In this document: positions 12,093 through 22,138 of the stretch, one piece after another
Numbering within the stretch: the stretch's first letter is position 1
How the letters are laid out: every line of letters starts with the position of its first letter
Source: Paragyromitra xinjiangensis
Lineage: Eukaryota > Ascomycota > Pezizomycetes > Pezizales > Discinaceae
NCBI GenBank assembly: GCA_038503065.1
Contig: JBCAMK010000002.1
Coordinates: 1,240,001 to 1,304,000 of the forward strand
DNA length: 64,000 bases
Reading direction: 5' to 3'
Program-made: the position numbers and the translations under genes
Notes under the pieces: model-generated
Seen by the model: only the letters and a program-made list of their open reading frames with translations
Told to the model about the DNA's origin: nothing
The model's database searches: none

Positions 12093-14453
12093 TGAGGTTG
12101 GGTGGATGAGGTTGTTGGGCTTAAATTGGGAGTGGTGACTATTGAGGCTTTAAATTGGTTGTTGAAGCCTGGTAGGGGTCAGATTTCTGGTCGTTGGGAT
12201 TTTGGATGATATTTGGGGTTATTTGGATTGCCTGCTGTGAACATCGGATAAAATTATGTATTCTTTTTATTATTTGAGTACTTAGCTCTTGCATTGGACC
12301 TTCTGTTGGTTCTTCGTTGGTTGAATATCTATATTGGTTATTTTGATAACACAATTACGATTCGTATTCCTGTGCTTTAACGACTTTAATATTCTGTATG
12401 AACACCCAAGAGCACTTTGAATAGGGAGGGGAGGAGTGGGGGTTTGAGGGTTGTGGTAAGGATTCTGTTCATGAGTATCCTGCTACTCGCCATGATATTC
12501 AATCCACTTATTTAATTCTGCTGGTAACTAGTTGGACCTCCGCTTACTCGCAGGAAGTCTGAAAGTTACCCGCAGTTTGACTCCAACCTACTCGATATTC
12601 AATCAAGCCGCTAGAAGGCATATTTTCAATGGTCAATTTGCAAGGTCTTGGGGATAATTTTCGGTTTAGTTGTTATGGCCTTCCTCACCTTTCTCGTATT
12701 TGGGTATGCGATGATGATGTAGTTCTTCCCTTAGCAGTAGGAGAATCATCGCTCCTGATCCATGGGATTCAGCCCATGAAACGACAGTGGACTAGAACTT
12801 CAGTGGGCTTAGTGTCGTCCCCCTTATTAGCTTCAGAGTAACGACGCATTTACTCATGCTTACACTCTCGTTCCACGCGCAGGGTGATGTCTTTCGAAGG
12901 TATGAATCCTGACTGCCAGCTATATACCTAGATGTCTTCCATATATATGTACGCGTTACTATTTCCCTAAGAAGGGTTTCTTTAAATCGAAAATAGGAGA
13001 TAGCCAGCGCTAATTTTTATCCAGAGAGAAGAGAGAAATACTGAAGGAATTATCCTACAGTGCTGTAGGGCAAGAAACATGGTAGGGGTGAACTATGCGG
13101 GAAATTAGGCGTAGATGAGCTTGGATGCTTTTTTAGCCTTTTTTTTCGTGTCTGCTTGCTTCCCTGGTGTTTCTTTCGTTGGGCGGGGAAGCAGGTATTC
13201 CTGAACGACTGGCCTTTGCTCGCAGTGCAATTCGTGTTACAAGGCTGAAAGATGGACGGCGGGAGTACTCGCATTTCCAGAATGAATTCGACACCCAACC
13301 ACGGTGACCGCAACGAAGTTGAGGGATCCCAACCACAAATAATCAGAGGTAAGTAGTTTAGAGTCTCTTGACGTCGATACTTGAAATGAAACATTAGATT
13401 AAAATATCAAAGGCAGGCTATATTGCTATACATTAGCCATAAGTATACTATGTTTACAAATACAACTATTACTTCTTAGGTTAGAATATATTCGGTTATT
13501 AAAAGCTATAAAGTACAGAAGTAAGCTATGGTCTATATCTCTTCTATTTTTTGAGTTTTTCATACAAGCATTATGCAAAGTTATTACCACATTACTGGGA
13601 AGTCCTCTTTAGCTGTGGCTAAAAACATAGATTTCTCGGCATCAATCCGAATAAACCAATTCAAATTATATGAGTCTGGTCTACATAATCTCTTTAGTTA
13701 CCGAGTGATCAATGGAACAGAAGTTGTAAATATTGAGGGCTTGGTTAAAATAGTTGAATTTTGACTTTTGATCCTAAAGCTTGGCTTCTAAAATTCTCTA
13801 CACAACTCCCCTCCGAATAGGAATTTTTTGGAGCAGTGAACAGACTCTAATATATGATATTAATTAATGTGGTTTTTTATGTGTTGTCAAAATCCGGCGA
13901 TTTTGGTGTGCTCTGCTAAGATGCCGAATTAATGCTGGAAATGCGAGTATCCGCTCAATGGATGATAGATAAGTGCTTAAGTAAATAGCGAAAGAGCTAT
14001 ATCGGATGCCTTGGTCCTTGTTGATGTGTTTATTTCGGGACTGACTATGCACCTCACTTTTTCAGCCGTTCTTTAACCCCGGAGTAAACACTTCCGTGGT
14101 AGAGTTAAACATCATCACCTCATCTCTCAACCTCTGAACTTTTTCTAACTATAAGCTGGTGCTGCCTAAACTGCTAGGAAGTGGGCCAACCAGTTGGCCC
14201 GAGAAAGAAGCGACTCCGAGCTCCATATTGAGCATCGTCTTGGCAGCTTGCCAGTACGTGCACACGAAAGGGGCTATTTGGTCTGGTCAACCTGCTGAAA
14301 TTCTGTTGGATCAACTAAAGGAAAGGCAGGGTTTTATCGATCAAGGTTGTACGTACCACCGCCTGAGGTCTCATTACAGTCTAGTTGAGGTTTTGCACAA
14401 TCAGGTGCTGCTATCCTCGTATTGGCTGAGGGTTGTGGTCTGGGATTGGAAAG
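12093..14453. other. Intergenic region between the dynamin and NLR genes
   Basis: No supported gene. The central part (13400-13900) is A/T-rich with only short frames. Positions about 14157-14453 are open in one frame but lack an ATG and probably form the 5' UTR and promoter of the NLR. Confidence 0.45.
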
Positions 14454-17400
14454 ATGGTATGACTTGTCCAGTTTTATGCGCGAAGGATAGTCCTAGCAGC
14501 TAACAGAAACGTAGACACCAGGTCCATCAAGGAATTTTCTAAAGGTCTTAGTTGAGGGTGCCGCGGAGGTTGGTCTCGAGTTAGTATCCTGGTTCTTGCC
14601 TTTGGTTTATACTCGATGGCCTGGTGTTTTGATCGTTGGGCTTAATTTGACCAAAACTTACGCACGAGATTGTTTTTATTTGTTATTGATATTTGAGCTC
14701 TTGAACTAACAGAACTGGTATTGGTCTAAAAAAAGTATTGTTGCCGTTCATGGCCTTAACCATTATAACGTAGAGAATCATGCCGCATCAACCTGGACAG
14801 CCCTTGGGGGAGGGATGTGGCTAGAACATTTTCTTCCGCGGAAACTTCCGAATGCCAGAATTTTACTTTTTGGATATAATTCCATGATGGGCCCTAAGGC
14901 ATCAACTGCTGGCGTGAGCGAGCAGGCAGAAAATTTGTTGAATCGGCTGCATATAAAACGGAAGGTGAAAGCTACAGCTTAATGTGTTTTAGGCTGTTAA
15001 TTTTCTCTTTCCTGCTGGTCATAATGATGGTGGTAGCTAACTGTGAGATTTTTGTAGGGGGCGGTGAAAAGGCCTATCATCTTTATCTGTCATAGTCTTG
15101 GGGGCCTGATTGTTAAACAAGTTCGTCTTAGGCCCCTCTAGTGCCATGAATTCAAATTCACAACTAATGTTTCCTCATAGGCTCTAATTACAGCAAAGGT
15201 TAACAGTATGTATAAGTTTATCAGAATCTCAACGTATGTTATAGGCCCCAACTTCTCAGTTGTATGTTTATTGCTTGGTTATATGTGAGCTCTTTTGAGT
15301 ATCGGTACTGATAGTCTATAAAGGTACGGGATTGCTTTCTTTGGAACACCGCGTCGAGGGGGGAAGTTCGCGATTGGGCAGCTTCAAGAGGTCGTGACTT
15401 CCGTTGCCGGTTTACCATTTCATAGTCCAGAAAACACATTCATGGAAGCTCTCAAGAAAGACTCTTTACTTTCAGACACAATAATCGAAACTTTTCGTCA
15501 TCAGCTCGAAGACTATCGGGTGCTATCGTTTTATGAAACATTGCCTGTGGAAGGTTTCAGGGATGTGGTAGGTTTATTATAAGTCTAAAATTTTCTGGTA
15601 AGAGAAGCTACTGATTTGAAAAATGTTGTGTTTTAGATCGTGGACAAAAATTCGGCAACTTTAGGACTTTCTGGGACGCGAGAGATACATATAGGCCTTG
15701 GAGCAGATCACTTCAACATCTGTAGATTTGAGGCAATTGATGACGATGATTACGAACAAGTGGAGGGCAACATAGTTGGGCTTGCCCAAGAAGCAGTAGG
15801 GGCATTATCAACCGAAATAAACCGTCCAGCTTGTATACTTCCCAGAATCTGTGATTTTTGTGTGCGGTAAAGCTAATCAGAGGGTTTCGTTAGTCACTTT
15901 GGAAGAGCGGGGTGGTTGTATGAGGGCTCTCCAGGCTCCAGACTATTTAGGCTTTAGGACCCGTAGGGTTGAAGAGGCCGCTGGAAACACTTTTGCGTGG
16001 TTTCTGGATCAGAAGGAGTTTGTATCGTGGCACTCAGGTGAAGAATCGAGTGTACTCTGGATTAGAGGCTCTCCCGGGAAAGGAAAAACAGTACTTTCGA
16101 AATTGTTACTCAGCCACCTTGAAAAAAACCCACCATCACAAAGCCCTGAATCCCAGAACACTGTATCTGTTATTTACTTTTTTTTCTATGGACAAGACCC
16201 GAAACTTCGGACTGTATCGTCACTCATTCGATCACTTATTCATCAATTGCTCAAGGTAGCTAGCAACGCCGATATTTTCAAACACATTCTGCCAAAACAC
16301 AAAAAAAATGAGGGGCTTCTTGACTCGAACGAAGAGCTTTGGATCATCTTCAGAAATATCATCTCTGATCCTATATTCGGCACAATATATTGTGTTATCG
16401 ATGCGTTAGATGAGTGCGAGGAGAGTGAATTAGAAGATTCCAAGAGTACCCTACTTTTACGATTACGGGATCTCTTTTCTGCTATGAGATCAGGCTCGCC
16501 GCGACCATTCCTAAAGGTTCTCATTACGAGCCGACCCAACCACGATGTTGGGAACGAGTTTGAAGATATCCCATCAATTGAATTGAAGGCCACCAGCAGC
16601 GATCTTGAGATATATGTGGAATCGAGGCTTGGGGGGATCTCTCCCTCGTCGCTTCCTAGAAAATTCCATCCTATGGTTCGAAAAGAGTTACGAGAAAGAG
16701 CTGGGGGTACCTTCCTTTGGGTATCGATTGTGACTGGCAAACTGAAGAAAATACGATTCCCATCAGAGTCAAGAATCATGGAAATGATCGAGAATCTTCC
16801 AATCGACCTTGAATGCATGTATCAATCACTACTGGACCAGATGTCAGGATCCCCGGATGAGGAAATATACCATAAACTCTTGGTATGGGTTGTGTATGCG
16901 GGTCGACCTTTAACGCTGGCGGAACTAGAAGAAGCACTTGCGATACGACTTAACAGCAAAAGAAGAAGTGACATAGTACGACATAAGCCTGTACTTGGGG
17001 ATGTTACGGTCACTGAGTGGTCAGGAGGCCTATTGGAAGTTGTCGATGGAACTGTTTGCTTAGTTCATCAGTCTGCGAAAGATTTCATTATCAGAAAGCG
17101 GCTGAGTACGGCCTTCTTTAGCGCTACTTCGAGCCCCAATCTTTATCTCGCAAAAGTGTGCATGACATACTTATCCTTCGATGATCCTGATCTACGATTG
17201 AGTTCTTTGGCCGACAAAATATGTCAGGGATATTCTCTCTTGGAATATGCTGGATTATTCTGGTTTAGGCACATTACGAATGAAAACGAAGTTTCCGAAA
17301 TTATAGACCTCTTTTACCCTCTACTACAATACTGGACTATAGCATTTGGCAACTGGTGGGTGATTATTCGTAGGAAGTTCCGCTACCTCAGGCTGGCTCA

Positions 17401-19640
17401 GCACCTCTGCCCAGCGAGCTACAGCCCTTTTGGTATTGCGATTATTTGCGAGATTCCCTGGCTGGCAGTGTATGTCATGAGCGATAAAAATATCTACCTG
17501 CCGCGAAGGGGTATGCCGCGTGAGCTCCAATTAGCTGCAGGATGCCGGTCAACTATTATGCTACAGCTTCTGTTGGAACGCCCTGGCTTTAAAAAAACCG
17601 ATATCACTGAGCGAGTTACCTTGGAAGCAGCAGCAAATATTTATGCAGGTATGGAAGCGATGGTATTGCTACTAAAGGCGGACCAAGATCTAAAGATTTC
17701 ATCAGCGACGGTGGTCACAGCAATTCGGAATAACGGAAAAGCGCTGTCTGGTGCTATGAGATGGTTTCTGGAACGAGCCAGCGTTGATATAACTGAGTCT
17801 ACAATTGTTGATATCATCCAGGGGTGTGGGCTAAGAGACCTGTCTGTGGAGCAAATGGAGCTGCTCCTGAGCCATGGGAACGGTTTTGTGGTTACGGAGC
17901 GCATACTGGAAGCGGCGGCGAGTCTACTGAACCTGGAGCATATGAGGTCGTTACTAAAGCGAGGTAAAAATATCAGGGTCACCGAGGGGGTGATGAAAGC
18001 GGCAGTCAAGAACCAGAAATGGGGCAAAGAGATCGTGGAGCTCCTGCTGGAAATCGGCGGTGGCATTGAGGGTAGCCGAGACCTATGGATATCCGAGGGC
18101 ATGATATCAAAAGCGGCGAGGAACAGGTGTCCAGGGGTTTTGAAGTCCTTGCTGAGGCTGAGCAAGGGTATCAAAATCACTGAGTATATCCTTATATCGG
18201 CAGTAACTAATGTTTATACTACCGGAGCCTTGAAATTACTTTTGGATAGCGGTAAAGACATTAGGATCACCGAGAGGGTAGTTGCGGCAGCGGCGGAGGC
18301 CGAGCATCTGGACGCGTTGAGACTTTTTTTTGAGCGAGACGAAAATATCGAAATCACCGAACGTATCCTCATATCTGCGGCAGCGAATCCTTATAATGCT
18401 GATATTTTGGAATTTATTTTGGGTAACGGTAAAGATATCGAGGTCACTGAGAAGGTGGCTGTGGCAGTGGCGGGGGGCATGTCCTCGGAAGCGTTCATAA
18501 TTTTGTTTAAGTGGGGCAAGGATATCAAAATTACTGAGAATACCCTTATATCAGCAGCAGAGAATAGGTATACTGCTGAAATCTTGGAGTTACTTTTGGG
18601 CGATGGAGAGTTTGGGGTCGTCAGGGGGATGGCTGTGACAGCAGCGGGAGGTCGATACCAGCAATTGTTGGGATGGGACATCTATATTGAAATTACCAGT
18701 AGAGTTCTTCTAGCAGCAGCTAAGAATGATCTTATGGCAGGCCCTCTAAAGTTTATTTTGAGAAACGGTGGGGATATTGGAATTACCGATTGTGAGGACT
18801 TGATTGAAATGGTGGCGAAAGATCCCCGGATCGCAAGAAATATTGTGGACTCACTTCCGGAGAATGATGAGGGTATCAGAGTTGCTGGGGAAATTTTGAT
18901 TAAGAGCATGGTTTATAGTTTATCCGACGAAGAGTTCGTGCGTTTCTTAGGAAATCGTGAAGAGAAGTGGACCACAATCACTACTTATTTTGTTCTTAGG
19001 ATACTGGGGATTCTTGGGGTGTGGAGGAAGGCTAAGCCAGTAACCGAGGGGGTTTTTAGGCGTCTAGAATACATACTAGGCTATATTTTGCTCACAGAGG
19101 AGGCAGTTGAGGCTTTGGTTGAGATATCCTCTTCTGAAAGTAAGTAATCGTGTTAAATCTGAATCCCCTAAAATAACTAGTGTAACTAATGCCAAAGCAT
19201 TAAAAGACTGGCCTATAGTGGTAGAATATGATTTAATTGAGCGTTGTCGGAATATGATCTTGGTGAGCAATACTGAAATCGCTCAAGCGTTCATTAAGAG
19301 GTAATCGATTATCTTGTCAGGAGAACCTTCCAAAAAAAGAAAGCTTTAACGCTCGAATTGTGTGTTTTGTTTCTCTAGATCTCAAAAAGTCCGCGGTACT
19401 ATTATGGATCAGCTGAAGGCTAGGTCGAGACGAATGCTGGAGGCTAGGTTGAGCCGAGTGTGGGGGCTGTCTAGTAAACGTGGTAATTCGGATATCGATG
19501 AGCTGAGACCGATCTCTGCCTCTAGCTTCAAGCTGAAGTATATTACGTTAGAAAGTCCGGGTGCTCCTGCGGAAGCTACGAGGGAGCGAGAAAGACTTAA
19601 AACTGATAACGGTAGGCCTGTTGAGGAGACTGAGCATTGA
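14454..19640 (+). CDS. NACHT NLR (STAND ATPase) with N-terminal alpha/beta hydrolase and ankyrin-like repeats
   Basis: Ten exons join in phase to 1,496 residues: 14454-14456 (ATG alone), 14515-14583, 14713-14964, 15058-15120, 15181-15233, 15324-15567, 15637-15832, 15894-19139, 19198-19300, 19379-19640. Residues about 25-230 are a lipase-like (SesB/DUF676-type) fold with IVAVHGLN, the nucleophile elbow FICHSLGG (Ser121) and GIAFFGTPRRGG. The NACHT domain has Walker A GSPGKGKT (about 352), Walker B YCVIDALDECEE and the sensor-like ITSRPNHD. Residues about 864-1260 are degenerate ankyrin-like repeats with an ITERxLxxAA signature. The last two exons add a basic tail (QLKARSRRMLEARLSR). Fungal NLRs of this layout act in non-self recognition and cell death; the ligand is unknown. 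The donor of the second intron (14584) is the least certain site. The start is chosen because ATG abuts a GTATGA donor and the exons then match in phase. Confidence 0.88.
17600..18800 (+). repeat. Ankyrin-like protein repeats with a 177-bp higher-order unit
   Basis: About thirteen repeats of roughly 29-33 residues share ITE-x-hydrophobic-x-x-AA and LLxxGKDI signatures. From 18173 onward they alternate between an A type (LISAAxNxYxAxIL) and a B type (AVAxAG/AEAxxxxALxLFF). A-type starts fall at 18173, 18350 and 18527, exactly 177 bp (59 codons) apart, and a fourth at 18689 follows after a 15-bp shorter interval. Similarity is visible at the nucleotide level, so these pairs arose by recent duplication. 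This is coding sequence inside the NLR. Confidence 0.85.
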
Positions 19641-20156
19641 AGAGTATCTTTAGTTGGTATGTTCACAGCTGGAGATGGCATCTTTCTTTTTCTATAGCGC
19701 GTCTTATTGTTTTCAGGTTATGCGCTTGTTGGTGGGATTTAGGAAGTTACTGCGGGGAGTTAGCGGGAAATGGAAGGTGATGTTTTTGGATTATCACACA
19801 TGTATATCTCTTTCCTTTCTTTAGTACTGTTATATTGGGGGGCGGGAGTGTGGACTAAATTGATGGGCGACAAAGTGTGAAGGGAGGAAAGTTTGTCTCT
19901 GGTGATTTCGGTGGCTTTCCTATTCTGAACCTGCTGGATGGGTTTTTCGTATTTATTCACTTTTTTGTTTGGGATTATGTACCTGCTTTATTGGGCGATA
20001 TTTGTTGTAGAAAACCAGAATTTTGAGGTTGGCTACCAAAATACATTGTCTAATGCCCATCTGCACGACAATTGCAAAAAATATGGTATTGATTCTAAAT
20101 TCCAACTCATTCTAGGACCCAAAAAGAAGGATAGAAGCCGAAAATAACACCCCACT
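19641..20156. other. Intergenic, convergent 3' ends
   Basis: The region separates the 3' end of the NLR (+) from the 3' end of the histidine phosphatase (-). No gene is visible; it should hold both 3' UTRs. Confidence 0.45.
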
Positions 20157-20909
20157 TTAATTCGCAACCTGCTCGAGCTCCTTTTGCTCCGTCTTTCCCG
20201 GCGGATGTTCAACTCTCCTCGCCTTTGAAGCTTCCGTCTCGACAATCGCTGCATTATCTCCTTCCTCTTCAACGAACGTATAAGACCGGAACTCGGTATT
20301 ATCCCAACCTGTACCGTAGAAGGTTCCATCACCACCCCAATCTTCCGTTAGGTAATGCAAGAACTGCATCACAAAAGATTAGAGATGGACTATTGAAAAG
20401 CTCGGATTAAGCTAAGGAATAAAACTTACACCTCCGTGAAGTACAGCAACCACATGATCTTCATTCCTCCCCTTCAGCCAATTCCTCGCAACCTTCGCCC
20501 GCTCTCTTAGCGCCAGGTCATCTGGCGCCCACTTCCCTTTCTTTGAATTCCACCCCTCAATACACCTAGAGAAATCTATTCCAACGAACTTTTCTTCCGC
20601 CTCCAGCTCCTCTCTCGTGCTACCCGTATCACACGGCATTGCACTACTCTCCTGCAGTTCGGGGAGAACCTCGACCTTGATACCCTTCTCCACCTGCGGT
20701 GAGAACCCAATCAGTGTGGTTTGGAGGGTACGCTTGAGTGGCGAGGAGACGAGAAAGTCAACTGCAGGCTCGGGGGGAAAGCGGGAGGGGAGACTCCGAC
20801 ATTGCTCTTCGCCTAATGGTGTTAAGTAGGTGTCGGAGAGGTGATATCTCTGTTCGACGTTGTGGAATGCTTGGCCGTGACGGACGAGGGTGAGGAGCTT
20901 GGGAGCCAC
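20157..20909 (-). CDS. Histidine phosphatase superfamily (phosphoglycerate mutase-like) protein
   Basis: Two exons encode 228 residues: exon 1 is 20430-20909, exon 2 is 20157-20363, and the 66-bp intron has a GTAAGT donor and GATGCAG acceptor, joining HVVAVLHGG to FLHYLTEDWGG in phase 0. The N-terminal LTLVRHGQAFHN carries the catalytic RHG (His11), and VLHGG supplies the second active-site histidine. The SSPLKRTLQTT segment is the usual phosphate-pocket arginine region. Family members are phosphomonoesterases or mutases; the substrate cannot be inferred. There is no signal peptide, so it is probably cytosolic. The initiating ATG is immediately before the conserved strand, giving the usual length for the fungal subfamily. 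Confidence 0.92.
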
Positions 20910-22138
20910 TGTGAGGGGTATGTTAACTGGGGTTTGTATGTGGGGGGATGTGGGGAAACTTACTTATGAGAAGACCAATTGATGGGTAAATGTTATTTAG
21001 GATTGGGTTCCTGAGAAGAAAGAAGGAATTGAGTTTTTTGGGGGTACTCGAGTAGATTTATAGCTGTCTTGTCGTTGATCCCCGCTGGAGCTAACCGGTT
21101 GGTGTCGGGTATTGAGTCAATCATGACTCGACAAGAAACGGCCCACTGTGGTCCGGAGACGCATCTTGGGCGACAGGGTGCTTATGAATAGGTACAGTAA
21201 TAACGCAGTGGCATCCAGCGATCTATACGGTTATCGTTCACAGTTACAGAGGTTGGAGGTTGATCCAGGCAAGGTATATATCCTGTTTTTAATCATGTCT
21301 GGTTCGGACAATCCTTTTGTGTCAGTGTTGGGAAAGGCTTGGCTATTTTCCAGAATTGGCTTGGCTACTAGTAAACATTTCGAAAAACTCTCGTAAAAAG
21401 GGTCCATAAATCCTTCACAAGAGAATCCCTCGGGGGTACTGTAAAGGCCAGAACGCACACAAATAAAACTGGGGGAAAAGATATATAAATACTCACAAGA
21501 AGGTCCGAGGAGAGAAACCCGAACTACTCAGAGGGAAATCTTTGATTATCCATTTATCCCTTTGCCCATAGATCGCTATTACGTTTACAGTAGTAGGCGC
21601 GTTCTACACATAGAGGCGATTAATAAGGCCTAGGCTGAAATATGGTGCTGACGAAGCAGATCAGGGCTTTCGCCTCGAATCTAATAGAGATGTTGCTGAT
21701 TGGCGGTTACTGGAGCTAACTTGAACTCTCTGCTTGGTTGGTTACCCTATCTCCTACCCTACTTGTGAGCAGATTTGCATGTGAAGGGCTTCCCTGGGAA
21801 TTGGGTTCTGTCCTGATGGTGCTCAATAGAAAACTATTATCATTTCCCCCGAAGCCAGAGAGTTAATCTAATCAACGACCCAATAGAGGATTCCCAGCTT
21901 CGTTTTCAACTCTAAAGTAAAGCTTCCTGCCCCTGAGCTTAATTGTAGTAGAATGGTATACCCACTCGGATATAAAGCATAGCCATCGTTAAGGATGCAT
22001 AAAGAAATAAAAGAACCGGAAAAAGTCTACCCAACCTGTATACAATACATAGTTATACAATTTAGCCCCCCTATCCGCACCGCCAACCCCAAAAAGATCT
22101 AAACAAACGGGTATCAAACACCAATAAGCCCTAAATAC
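20910..22138. other. Intergenic region
   Basis: Contains the promoter of the histidine phosphatase gene (- strand, left side) and the 3' flank of the helicase gene (right side). Short frames at 21148-21458 show no family resemblance. Nothing else is supported. Confidence 0.45.

Noticed and set aside
14159..14503. 114-codon frame just upstream of the NLR
   Set aside because: It has no ATG near its beginning (opens with GTG) and its end is better explained as leader plus the first NLR intron.
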